A stretch of DNA of 64,000 nucleotides. Source: Leucaena leucocephala. Lineage: Eukaryota; Streptophyta; Magnoliopsida; Fabales; Fabaceae. The DNA is taken from positions 6,619,001-6,683,000 of the forward strand of contig CM073562.1 of NCBI GenBank assembly GCA_037074615.1. The letters are read 5' to 3'. The notes under the pieces are model-generated. The model was not told the origin of the DNA and searched no databases. It saw nothing but the letters and a program-made list of their open reading frames with translations. Positions 22,985-34,767 of the stretch are shown in pieces (position 1 is the stretch's first letter; every line of letters begins with the position of its first letter). The translations under genes were made by a program, and so were the position numbers.

Positions 22985-25900
22985 TGTAATATCCCAATTT
23001 TTAGGCCTATAAATCCAAAAGGTAGCCTAAAATAGATAGGCTACTAAACCCCTTTAAGTAGATATCCCATAAACATACAAAGGGTTGTTATGGACTAAAT
23101 TGTAAATAGTAAAAGTTAATGGTCTAAACTATAAATAGTGAAAGTCTAGAGTCTAAATTATACATATTAGAAAATTTAAGGACTTAAGTATAAATTATAA
23201 AAGTCTCAATGCCTAAAATAAATATAGAGATAAGTTATGGGTCATAAAATGTAATTATAAAATGTATAATAAGGGACTAAAGTGTAATGTATTAAATTTA
23301 GAGACAAAATTGTAATTATAAAAAAATTGAGCTAGAAAAGGCTTAAAACTGCAAAGGAATGTGATAGTCCTAAATTTTACCACTAAATAGAGAATGGTAA
23401 TTGCGCTAGGCGTATTTTTCAGAATTTTGATTGGACGTCCCAAATAATTGATATTACTTTTTAAAGTCTAAAGATTACTATAGGATCTTATCATATGAAA
23501 TTTTATAGAAAATTATCATAATTAATATAAGAATTTATGAAATTGATAGAATTCAAAAAGGAGTTATGTAGAATTTATAATAGGGTTTACAGTAAAATAA
23601 ACTACCCGATAGGAATTGAGCCCATAAAGGCATTGAACCCAATTAAAGGCCTAAGTTAGTGTCCAATAGGCCCAGTAATATACTCTAATAGTTACGTGGC
23701 CCAGTTTCTAGAAAGACTCTAAAAAATATAAAATTACAAAAATACCCTAATATTATAATATTGACTAAGAGACGAATGGATGACATTTTGGTCATTTAGG
23801 ACATGATGAAAAGGTCAAAAGGGACCCATGAATGATTGACCAGAGTTAGAATATATTTTGATACAGTGTAAAGAAGAATAAAATGATAATTATGCCCTTA
23901 GGGTTAGTATAGTGTAAAATAATGAACTAAAGGCATTTCAATTATTTTCCAAAAGATGGTAAGCAGATAAATATCAAATCTAACAATATCAGTGGTAGGA
24001 AAAAAACTAGACACTGGATTTAATGATTGAATACATATTTTTGAATATTATAAAAATTAGAGTTATTAAACAATCTAATTTTTATGAAATTTGATGGGAC
24101 CAGTACCAAATTGGATTGAAACTTTTCCAATAAGATCTTATCCCTAAACAAGGCCTTAAATGATGTGATGAATGATGTCATAATTTGGCTTGGTGGGCAA
24201 GAAACGTTTAAGAATGAATATGGACTATTAGATCAAATATAACTAAAGCAATCTTGGCCCTTCATTTTCATTTGATTTTATCTATAAATACCCCCCATTT
24301 TAGCATATTTTGACAGCACCAATCACCATAGGGAACCTTTGCCAAAATTTCTACCTGAGCTAGAAAAAAGCACTCAAACTTGGAAGCAAATGTAATTAAT
24401 TCCCTAGCTCTTAAACTTTATTATACGAAGTTTGCTCTTTGTTTTAAGAGGTTTTAATGGTAATTTACCCCTAAGTATAAATGCAGGATGTGCTTCCCTT
24501 GGGTGGAAGAAGTATGAATTTTATGTTATGTATAAGTTAGACAAGCAAGCTAGAATTAAGTAGTTTGAACTTAGGAAATCATGTAATCTTGGAATTGTAA
24601 TCTTGAGACCCCTTATATCACTGTTCATGAGCCTAGAAATGAGTTAGAATTTTATGATTTTGATGCTTCCAATTGTTTTAAAATTAAATATTGTGTGGAA
24701 TAAAGTAGAGAAACAAGTATTGGAAGTATATGAAATTAGAATGAGAATTTTTAGAATTTAGGACGGTGTTGTACAGTTCTAGACAGGTTGCAGAGGAGGA
24801 GTTTGGTTTTCATAATTGCAAGATCATATTTGAATTCCTTAGACAAAAGTATATAGGATTTCTCTAAGGAAATAATTATTATAAAGCTAAACCACTAGCT
24901 CTAAGAATTGAGTTAAGAGTTAGGGGTTTTAAGGAATTTGAGGTACAATGTTTATGTAATGGCTATAATATGTTATATACACAATGTAATTGTGTTTAGA
25001 GCAATGATATGTCAAAGAAATTTAGTTAAAGGGGATGAGCAAGCAACCAATATTTGGTTGGACATAAAGGGAGGAAAGAGAAAAGGATAAATTTTTAAGG
25101 TAGTGGACTTACCCCTTTATGTGCCTTATGTAGTATGCTTATGTGTTGACATGTATATGATGATTGAATGATGTTGTCACATGATAAATGATGTTGAAAA
25201 TATTATGTATAACATGATTTCCATGGCCATGCATTTTTATAGAAAGCATAAAGCATGATGGCATGTCACTAATTAAAGAAAGTTTAATAAAATTATATAA
25301 CATGCATTAGCATCCATCTTGCATATTTAAGTGATAATATTTTCTACTAAGATTCTCCATAATATCACACTCTCATAATCAACTAATATAGGTCAATTAT
25401 GATGGAAGACTTATGCATAATGGAGGAGCTAAGGAATGGAAGAAAGAAAGTGAACAAATTGATATTGTAGCTTATGATGTATGGCTTCTTCTTTTATGTA
25501 AATGCTATGTAAAGTGCCTATTTATGTGTTGAAAATATATGAAATAATTGTCATATATTTACATGATATATATGAATATATGGGAAGCCTATTTGATGGT
25601 TTATGATTGATGGATTAAATTATGGAAATTAAAGAAAGAAGATGAAACAGTCTTCTTGCTTTGACTCCAATTTGACCTAGCAAATGAAGGAATTAATTCA
25701 CGAATTCATAGATAACACATCTCATTGGATGTGTATATTAAGATAAATAAATTTTTAAATTTAAGGGATATAATCTGGAACTTTCATGTTTTACTATATG
25801 AATAGTAAATTTTGGCGATTTGACTGTATTAAATAGGCCAGTAAATGTTCAATTTCATTTTTTTCCTTAGAGAAATGAAAAAGCTTTAATTATAGCTTTG

Positions 25901-26080
25901 AAATATCATCTAGAATTAGTTATGTTTTTTCAAAGTTAGACTGTCATTCTGGAATTTACCAAAGGAATAGTACCTAAGAGTAAAATTTAAAAATTTTAAT
26001 TTTTGGGACAAAGTAATGCTTCTGCTAATTAAATACGCTTCTGAATTTGTACCCTGAGGGGTTAAAAGTAGGATACGAAA
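22985..26080 (+). repeat. Solo LTR, family D (3096 bp)
   Basis: It starts TGTAATATCCC, ends GGATACGAAA, and is flanked by AAAGT at both 22980-22984 and 26081-26085, a perfect 5-bp target duplication. Its length is identical to the LTR at 40768-43863, which it matches throughout. There is no internal sequence, so this is a solo LTR left by recombination between two LTRs. A TATA box lies at 24283-24290. Chance frames inside are not genes. Confidence 0.92.
24283..24290 (+). promoter_or_regulatory. TATA box of solo LTR D
   Basis: TATAAATA followed by a C-run, at the same place in the LTR as in the related copies at 45327 and 60690. It marks the likely R-region start about 30 bases downstream. 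Confidence 0.6.
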
Positions 26081-26085
26081 AAAGT

Positions 26086-26307
26086 AGTTAGAAAATAATC
26101 TAACTAGTTTGACTATTATATTCTTTAGAAAATATTCTGACAGACTATTTCTTACATTTTAAAATTTTTATCATCCAATCCTATCCACCAAAGCAAAAAA
26201 AAGGTCAAAAGAAAATAGATGAAAGAAAGGTAACATACTATTATTAGCACCGGTACTTTCAATTTATATCCGTATTTCTTAGTTAAGCATGCTCAGGCCA
26301 AACGAGC
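26086..26307. other. Unassigned spacer between solo LTR D and the Athila-like element
   Basis: It begins right after the target duplication and should be the continuation of the CACTA right end. It contains a perfect 8-base inverted repeat (TAGTTAGA at 26085-26092 and TCTAACTA at 26099-26106). No CACTA terminus or gene is recognised. Confidence 0.4.
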
Positions 26308-27430
26308 TGATAAGACACATTTTGAATATGGTTTATGTGACATTTTGAAGAGCTTTATAACAACTTTACCACCATTTTAGGCCTTAAATTGTACTTTTAG
26401 AGTAATACATGATTGTGCATGGCAATGTGCTAATAAAAGGTTAAAATGGTAAATTAACTCTTCCAAACTGCATATATTTTGTTATTTACTGTTTTGGACT
26501 TTTATAGTGAGCTTTTATTTTGGATTGCAGGTATTTTGGAAGAGAGTAAGAGTCATGGACTCACTATTTCTTCATGGCATCTCAACTGAACAGCGATTAC
26601 AGTACAATAGGAGTCATGAGAGGCTAAACCTTTAGCCTCTTGGTAATGAATTATATATCTTGAGCTCATGGACTCAAACGGGGAGTTTCTTCTATTCTAA
26701 TTTGTATCTTTTCATCTTATGATTGCGGCTAGATCTAGGGTTTTCATCTTATGAGCACTTTTTGAATATCAATTGATCATTCTCATATTAGACTTTGTAA
26801 TTGAATTCAAATGATTTGAGCATTTGCTTTTAATAGAATATTTCGATTTTGATTTGAAGAGAGTGGGTTATTACCAGCGATTGTTGTTGATTAATTCATT
26901 GTTTGAAATATAAGGTTTTTGATCGACGACCATTCAAAAGCGTTTTCATCATCTAAATTCAATTTACACACTAAGTGGTTTATGATAGTTCACTAATAGT
27001 TCTTAGACCAGCTTTGATCAAAGGGGTTTAAGGAAAATTAGGGTTTTGGACACAATCGATCGATTGAGGTCTTCTTTGAGACTTAGTGATTTATAAACTC
27101 TAATTTTAAACGTGAGAGCAAAGATATATACGTTTTCATCATCAAGAGCCTTTCATATCATATTTCTCAACTAAACCAACTCGTTTTCATAATAAACTAA
27201 ACTCCAAAAATATTTACTTTTTTGCACCCTACTTTTATTGCATCAATCATTAAAACCCTAAAACCATTTTATCCCTGCTCAGGTTTTTTATTGATTTTGA
27301 TGTGTAATCTACTAGGTTTCCACATAAAAGGCTCCTCAAGAAGAACGATAGGGTTTTGCCTTATACTGCATTATATTGGGTGCAATAAACTTTATTTGGT
27401 TTTAAACCACGACAGTCATGACACTCATCA
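26308..27430 (+). repeat. 5' LTR of the Athila/Tat-like element
   Basis: It matches 34768-36243 from TGATAAGACAC to CACTCATCA but lacks about 350 bases (after about 26550), explaining 1123 versus 1476 bp. The shared 3' terminus carries a GTCATGAC motif at 27415-27422. Confidence 0.9.
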
Positions 27431-27431
27431 A

Positions 27432-27450
27432 TGGTACCATTGTTGGGGAG
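27432..27450 (+). other. Primer-binding site (Asp tRNA type, CpG-decayed)
   Basis: TGGTACCATTGTTGGGGAG. Relative to the usual Athila/Tat form TGGCGCCGTTGCCGGGGA, every difference is C-to-T or G-to-A, most of them in CpG. Confidence 0.75.
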
Positions 27451-27565
27451 CCAAGTAATTGGTTCCCTAGTAATTGATTGTCAATTTCATTAGTTACCTG
27501 AGTCATATTTCTTGTTTTTGTTTGCATTTTTGTTTTTAGTTTTTTTTCAAAATTGCATTGCATTC

Positions 27566-29234
27566 TATAACATCCTTACTTTTATACATCTTAAGGACCA
27601 TTCAATAGTATTTAGAACCACTTACAAGACCTTGGAAGTCAAATTACACAATATGAAATTTTACTCTTTCTCGTATTACTGTTTATATGGTATTCCAGAT
27701 TACGCAATGAAGTTCTAAAAATTATAATTAATTCTAGAAAAATCAAAATAAAGTGGTTCAAAAATATACATGAAGATAACATCTTTAACTTTAAGGGAAA
27801 AATAATTTCCAGACCAAATGATTAGCCAATTAATATAGTTTATTCATTGAAAGTTACTATTTATTTGGTCCAAAACTCTGGAAACAGATTCTAGTCTCTT
27901 ACTTTAGAAATTCATTTCTCTTGATATACACATCAAAATGAAGTGTTCTACCTATGAATTTAAAGATATAGATGTGTGCTACACACTTGTAAATTTTAAT
28001 GAAATAATTCCTTCATTTGCTAGGTCAAACTAAAGCCACAACAAAACTGCTTTAGGACCTATGATTTTACCATTTCAGTTTCTTTTCTTTTACTATCAAT
28101 AATTGTTCCAGCATGCATAAGCCATCAAATAAGCTTTTCAATATTCATATACATCATGTACATATGCTATAAGTATTACAAATAGTTTTATCACATAGAT
28201 AGACACCTTATATGGCATTTACATACATATATAATCCATAGCATATGCTAGGGTCTCAATTACTTTCATTCCTTTCTTCCATTCTTTAGCTCTTCTCCAT
28301 GCATACATTTTCCATCATGCTTGACCTAAATTGGTTGGTTATGAGAGAGTGAGATTCTAGGGAATATCAATAGTAAACATTACCACTTAAATATGCAAGA
28401 TGGATGCTAATGCATGATATGTAATTTGATTAAACTTTCTTTGATTAGTGACATGCCATCGTGCTATATACTCTTACATAAAGTGCATGGCCATGGAAAA
28501 CATATTATTCATAATACATTCAACATCATTTATCATGTCACAACATCATTCAAATATCATATACATATCAACACATAAGCATACCACATCAAGCACATAA
28601 AGAGGTAAGTTAACTACCTTGCACTTAAGCTTTCCTCTTGATCTTTTGCACTTGCTCCCTAGTTTCCAACCATGAAGCCTTTATGTCAATCACTTCCCAA
28701 CATCTTCTTGGATGTTTCAAGGTCCTAAACACATTCATATTCATCACATAATTCATTAGGACTCATGAACTCCAACCATGTTCAAGACTAACCTTATTAC
28801 ACTCTTTATTATCATAACTTTCTCTAATCTTCACTAATCTACTTGGCTCTTGAACCAATTGATGTCTTGACTTTACTCTACACAATTTCATCTTTTGAAT
28901 CCATTTATGAGCTTATAATCATGAAATTCCAGCTCTTTCATGGCCTGCTGTACAGAACCAAACACACGCACATAATTCTTTCAAAAATTCTCATTTTGAT
29001 TATAATGCTTCCCATACTTGTTTCTCCACTTTACCCCACACAATTTTTCATTTTAAAACCATTGGAAGCATAAAAATCATGAAATTCCAATCACTATTCA
29101 TGCAAGTGAACAGTACCCGTGAAGGATTTCAAAAACTATAACCTTGAGATTTTAATGTTTCCAAGGTTCAAAACCTTTCCAAACCTCTTTCCACTATCAG
29201 TATTATACGGATAGGGAAAAATTAGAATATGACA
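27566..29234 (-). repeat. Solo LTR, family A, internally deleted (1669 bp)
   Basis: It is flanked by CATTC at 27561-27565 and 29235-29239, a perfect target duplication. On the minus strand it starts TGTCATATTC and ends GGATGTTATA. It aligns with both ends of the 3327-bp solo LTR at 52944-56270 but lacks about 1.66 kb, with the junction near 29175 in an AAACCTTTCCAA-like repeat. It sits in the leader of the Athila-like element. No gene is present; open frames at 27512 and 28843 are LTR chance frames. Confidence 0.93.
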
Positions 29235-29596
29235 CATTCTATCCTCTTTTGAGTTTATGAAAAAATCAGTCTCTGTGATTGAGAGTTGCGACCCAATCTC
29301 ACATGCGTCATGACAATTACTCTCTGTGACTTTAAGTCGCGACTAAACACCATTTGTGTCATGACCTGATTGCTTCCCTATGAAATTTGACTACTCTGTG
29401 AAAACCAAGCGCGTTATTTGACACCTCCAGTCATGACTACTTTTCTCTGTGATATTCCGTCATGACTCAAACACTCTTTAGTTGCGACTAATTAAAAAGT
29501 TTATGCTCTCTAACTTCCATGACTGACTTTGACTGATTGCATTGATTATTCTCTATATCTGTTCTGCATTGCATGCTTAAAAGAGCTTAACCGTTA

Positions 29597-31660
29597 GTGC
29601 CTTTTGAACCTAAAATTGAAAGAAGATTTAGGAAACTAAAGAGAGAGTTTAGAGAATTTAGAGAAGAAGAAGCAAAATCTAGTCCCTCCTTTAGTATTCT
29701 AGAGTCTGAAACTGAACCGAATATGGATGGTATTAATCATAATGGGCCTAATGGGCATGGAGAAAATGAAATACCAATGAACCCAAAAGATAATAGAAGT
29801 GTGAGGGAAATTAATCATTCGCATATGAATTATGATCCTTATGGTTTCTATACTGAAGAAGCTAATTTTGAGATTAAAGGAACTTTGATTATAGCCTTAC
29901 CTAAATTTCATGCTTTTACAAGAGAATGTCCACACAGGCACTTACAAAACATGAATATGATCTGTTTATCAATGAAGCCTCCAATGACTACACTTGATGA
30001 CGTCTTAATGAAGTGTTTTCATTTTACCTTGGAAGGAAGGCTAAGGAGTGGCTATACAATTTGCCCACCCATTTCTCTTCTCTTACGTGGGATCAACTAA
30101 AGTCAACATACCTTGAACAGTTTTTCTCGGCTTCAAAGACCACTCAAATGAAAAAGGAAATCACGAATATTCTGCACTAGGATGGAGAATCTCTACATGT
30201 GTTTTGGACAAGGTTTCTTAACCTGTTGGCTCGATGCCCTCAGCACAACATGACCAAGGCTGATTTAGTATACATTTTCTTTGATGGTCTACTTCCTCAT
30301 AATCAGGTTTCCTTGAATGCTGCAGCAAATAGATCCTTGAGAGATAAGACTCCACAAGCAAGTTAGGAGTTATTCTAGAAAATGGTCAATGAAGACCATC
30401 ATACAAGGGATCCAAGGAGAATGCCCACATATTCTTTGGGTGATTCAAAAGAGATCTTAGCAAAAATAGTGGCTTTAGGAAACAGAATGGAGAAGAAGAT
30501 GAATTTGATTGAAAGAGAGCTGTATTCCAAAAAACAAGTTCATGCAGTAGATACCTCATAAGCCTTGGTTATAGGATGTGAATCATGCGGTTCTATGATG
30601 CATGCTACCAGTACATGTGACAGATAGAATGAAAAAGTAGCAACAATGTATTAAGGGAGAGACAATCAAGACCAGAAAAGAGACCCATACTCCAACACAA
30701 ACAACCTTGGTTGGAGAGACCACCCAAATTTTAGGTGGGAGTGATAGGCCAAATCAATTCCAAGGAGGTAGTGCTTCCTCAAGCAACTACCAAAATAATG
30801 CAAGGTCCATAGTTATAACTCACCCTATGACCTTATTAACATCAAGTCTAGATGAGACTTCTCAATTGTTAAAGAGTATGGTTGCGTAGATGAATAGTAT
30901 AGATAGTAGAATGACCAATATAGACAACAAGCCCAAAAAGAATCAAGGTCAATTCACCTCCATAGCTTCAATCCTTCAAAGTATGCAGAAGGATAATGCT
31001 GATGTGCATAGGAAATTTTCCAATAATGCAAATATCACAAGCCACTTAACTCAAGTCTCTAATACAGTGAGTGACATTCAAGGAAATAGCAGTGGCAGCA
31101 TACCTTTGAATACTGTCATTAATTCGAGGGCCCTAAATGCTATATCCCTCAGAAGTAAAAAGAAGGTTCATTTTAAGAAAGCTGATACACCAGAGCAGGA
31201 TGTGGAAGATGCTGAATATGAGAATTCATCTTTGCCACAAGTATAAATTGGGAAATCTGAAAGTACTAAAGAATAGTAGCTTGTAATGAAGAAGCCAACC
31301 CAAGAGGAGAACCCAAAAACCCAAGTGGAGATGCAAGAGCTACAAGAAGAAGTAGCAATAGTACCAAGTCCAGCCTATAAAGGAAAGCAACTTGAGGAGA
31401 AGCCAGAGTCGAGCAAGCAAGGAGCCTCTATGCACAAAGGTAAAGAGGTAAGTATAAAAGATCTCCATTTTTCTAACTCTTACTTTGCTAGAAAGAAAAC
31501 AATTGGCCCTGATTGTGCAAAAGATGCTTATACTCTATTCAATAAGTTACAAATAAGCATCCCTCTAGTTAAATTCCTCAAGAGAAACCCTAAATATGCA
31601 AATTTTTTGAAAGAACTGTGTTATGATAAAAAGAAGTTTAGGCCTCTTGAGAGAATCCAA
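29597..31660 (+). pseudogene. Athila/Tat-like gag polyprotein (broken)
   Basis: It opens MPFEPKIERRFRKLKREFRE, then an acidic and Asn-rich segment. The core shows TLIIALPKFHAF, a stretch near 30040 with KEWLYNL in a shifted frame, then TRFLNLLARCPQHNMTKADL and FFDGLLPHNQVSLNAAANRS, which are Athila/Tat gag landmarks. A knuckle-like CESCGSMMHATSTC lies near 30580, and GWRDHPNFRW near 30710 is the typical box beyond it. The open C-terminal pieces (30890-31246, 31286-31663) are Gln- and Lys-rich linkers. At least one frameshift and several stops are present. It would have formed the particle shell. The start was chosen at the first Met after the leader, equivalent to position 20140 in the sister copy. 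Confidence 0.85.
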
Positions 31661-32325
31661 TGAGTGCTAATGTGTCACCACTATTTAAGGTAGAACTACC
31701 TGTTAAATGCCAAGACCCAAGATCTTACACAATCCCATGCACTATAGGAAATGTTCCTATTAAGGGAGTGTTATTAGATATAGGGGTAGCCATTAATATA
31801 ATGCATTGGTCAGTATATTAAGGCTTAGGAATCAACAACCTTAGAGACATAAACGTAGTGCTCCAGTTAGCTGATAAGTCAATTAGGTATCTTAAAGGAA
31901 TCCTTGAGGATATTCTAGTACAGGTTAAGGACTTAGTATTCCCAGCTGATTTTTATATTTTAGACATGTCCAATGAGTTAGTAAATGACAGTACTCTGAT
32001 CCTAGGTTGACCTTTCCTCCAAACTTCCAAGACCATCATTAGTATGAAGTATAGTTCCATCACAATGGAAGTTAGAGAACATGTAGTAACCTTCAACATG
32101 AATGAAGCAATGAAATTTCCTCCTAATAGTTCTACTTTTACTGCTTTGAATGTGATTGATTATGCTGTTAAAGAGACTAGGGATGAATATGAATTGAGTT
32201 TACATGGTAATGATAGAGATAATGCACTTGCAAAAGGTTTGTTGAGTGGTTTTACAATATCCCAAGATGTTCTGGAATCTGGAAGTACAATGATTGAAGA
32301 AGGGTCAAATTTTTGTGACAAATAG
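31661..32325 (+). pseudogene. Retropepsin-like protease of the Athila/Tat-like element
   Basis: The frame contains FKVELPVKCQDPRSYTIPCT, then GVLLDIGVAINIM, which corresponds to the catalytic DLGASIN box. Asp is kept but the following Thr/Ser-Gly part is changed (DIGVA). Later come QVKDLVFPADFYILDM and LILG before a stop where Arg is usual, then PFLQTSKTIISM. These are the blocks of the gypsy aspartic protease in order. The last part (32044-32325) is open. The enzyme would cut the gag polyprotein. Two or more stops and the altered active site indicate it is inactive. No RT follows. Confidence 0.8.
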
Positions 32326-32608
32326 TCGTGACCAGATGGCCTACCCGTCGCAACTGAATATCAACCTAAGATCCAATGTGAAGCTGGGTCACAACCAAAT
32401 ATGAAGATATCATCAGTCATGACATGAAAGCCTAAAGACCATCAGTCATGACACGATGATGAAGATATCATGACCAAACATCAATCTGCTGAGGGGGAGC
32501 CTTTCTGTGACACCAAGTCACAACCAAAGAGCCCAAAGGTCATGACAACAAGTTCCAGAGACACACCCTGTTAACTTAAGTCGTGACGAGAAGATGAAAT
32601 GTCACGAC
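32325..32608. repeat. Cluster of degenerate GTCGCGAC palindromes
   Basis: Ten matches to GT-YR-YR-AC in 284 bases, at 32325, 32347, 32388, 32416, 32445, 32517, 32539, 32580 and 32601, with a near match (ATCATGAC) between 32466 and 32475. Six fall in one frame, giving Ser-Arg/His-Asp-like repeats, but the same motif also occurs outside any coding region. Confidence 0.8.
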
Positions 32609-32874
32609 TAGAAATGCCAGATGCTACCAGGGAGCCCCACACTCTTTTAGCTCCACACTCCACTGTTTTAGTTAAAGGGCCAATACATTTTAACTCTTCT
32701 CAACCTCATTATCATTCCAAAATTACATCTCATACCTTAAGGTTTTTAAAAGGTATAATCTCTAATAATAATATAGGTATGGAAAAGAATGACCCCAAGT
32801 ACGTTGTAGTCATAGACCAGCCTCAGCTTGGTATGACACTTGGGGAAGCACATGATAAATTGGATTGGCTTTGA
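32599..32874 (+). pseudogene. Unassigned ORF downstream of protease
   Basis: A 91-residue open frame follows the palindrome cluster: its first residues (MSRLEMPDATREPHTLLAPH) overlap the last motif. The middle is Ser- and His-rich (NSSQPHYHSKITSHTLRFLK) and the end is acidic (DKLDW). It is where RT would begin in a complete relative, but no RT motif is present. It could be the truncated C-terminus of the original polyprotein. No function is assigned. Confidence 0.35.
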
Positions 32875-32975
32875 GTGATTAAGCTACCTGCTATTTTATA
32901 GCTATACTTGATTGGCTTTGCAATGTGATTGTGATATTTTTTTGCTTTAGTTCTGTTGATGGTGAGGACACTATC

Positions 32976-32995
32976 AAGTTTAAGTGTGGGGGAGA
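32976..32995 (+). other. Internal purine-rich tract
   Basis: AAGTTTAAGTGTGGGGGAGA. This text is characteristic of the region after the last ORF in Athila/Tat elements, where it can act as an additional polypurine tract. Confidence 0.6.
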
Positions 32996-32999
32996 TGTC

Positions 33000-34767
33000 T
33001 TTGCTTTTGTGCTGGTCAATGTGACATTCTTTGATTAATCCAATATTTTATCACATACTTTTTGTTTTTGATCTTAATGTGTGATGAATTGCTAAAAATT
33101 GGATCCCCGCTTTAAACTTTGTTGATAACTGGAAAGGTTTTAGCATGAAAAATCGTTTTGGGACTTTGACAATTACCACTTTGTAGTCTCTATGAATAAT
33201 GGTCGTGACATACTAGCTTTTAGGTCGTGACCTGTAATGAAACTTTGGACTTAGTCTACTCTCTGTGACCTACGGTCATAACCTATGAACAACGGGGTCG
33301 CGACAATAACCCCTTGTTGATTTAAGTCACAACATGATTACCTATATGGTCACCACTATTCCTCTCTATGTGTTTGTGTCATGAAATATACACCCCGTGG
33401 ATGTGACTAAATATTTTGAAAGTACTGAGCATGCACCCCTGTGACAAGTGGTCGTGACCTCCACTGTTCTACGTCGCGACCAATGTTTGAAAAATGTCCA
33501 ATTACCTTCTCTTTGCCTTGTGTAAAGCTGTATAGAAGGATCCCTTTGAACTATCGAGATTCTTTCATAAATGCTCATAGTTTCCTTATTCCAAAACCTT
33601 TTTAGCTCCTAGAAACTATTTCCTACTTGAACTTTTTAAAATATCTTGGAAATTGAATTTGAAAACACCTAAGCCTTTGCTATTACATTTGGATTATCAC
33701 ATGGTTCTAAGTGATTACTTTGAAACTTGTAAATAACCATTTAAAGGGTTTTCAGTTGTGATAAGTGTTTTAATACCTAGTGAATGATGAACATTATTTG
33801 ATACTTTAGCTTATGAGCAATCTATATCAAAACCTTTGTTAGATGATTCTCTACCTTAAATTCTATATTGAGTGATTATTCAATTAGTTTATATTCTCCA
33901 GAACTTGTCTTGGCTTTAAGTTTAGAATTACTTGCACATTTATGAATTGAACATAATAGAGGCATTCTTTGTAAACCTTTTATCCCAAACACAAGCCCAC
34001 TACACATTACATCCTTAGTCACCGCTCTTGAGCCCATCACTTTTTCTTTTCATCATTCCTATAGAAAGTCATATGTGCATAAACATAATTTTAAAATAAA
34101 ATTTTTATTCGTATCAAAAATTTATTATTGTTGTATTATTGTGCTGCAACTTTTGTGAATAAGGTGCCAAATAAAAGAAGAAGAGAAAAGAAACATATTG
34201 CACTGAAAAAAAGAGAAAGTGAAAGAAAAAGAAAACCAAAAAAGAAAAGACAAGAAGGCACTATTATCAATTCTTATTAGCACAATTACCATAGCTACAT
34301 CCCTAGAAACATGAATTTATATTCATTGTTGAATGTATATAGTACTTTCTACTCTTCATATTCCATTCCATGTGACCCATCTCCATCATTTCAACCCTAA
34401 AAGACCTCTTGATTCCTTGCATAAGTGCTATATAGTTATTGAGATTTAGAGCCATTACAAGCATATGGTAGGGTGTTCTCCACTTTGAATCTAAGTGAAA
34501 GAACCCTAACAATGAGAGGAAATAGAGAGCTAAACACTTACAATCCTTTGAGAGGATCTATTGCGCTCATATAGTTGAGGTTGATTTCACTTAGTAGTTG
34601 ATTGCTTGGCATTGCTCACATTATCACCTTTGCATTCCCAAAAGATGATGAGTTATTTCTTTTCAGAGTACACTATGGATTATGTTGTTATCTTGAATTT
34701 AATAGTGTTGTTCTAGGTGTGATTCATTTTTTTGTCAAAGAGTACAAAGGTTTAAGTGTTGGGCAAT
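33000..34767 (+). mobile_element. Non-coding 3' region of the Athila/Tat-like element
   Basis: This includes seven GTCGCGAC-type motifs (33202-33480), a 90-base purine tract at 34168-34259 (A and G runs on the plus strand), and TTTAAGTGTTGGGCAA immediately before the LTR as the likely PPT. There are no credible genes; frames at 33366 and 34303 (minus) and 34602 (plus) are chance. Confidence 0.65.

Noticed and set aside
27222..27458. 78-residue plus-strand frame across the end of the 5' LTR and PBS
   Set aside because: It spans the LTR/PBS boundary and the corresponding 3' LTR region is not open; not a gene.
32325..32608. The palindrome cluster as a peptide repeat (Ser-Arg-Asp-Gln-like)
   Set aside because: Only about two thirds of the motifs share a frame, stops intervene, and the same motif occurs in the leader and at the LTR ends.
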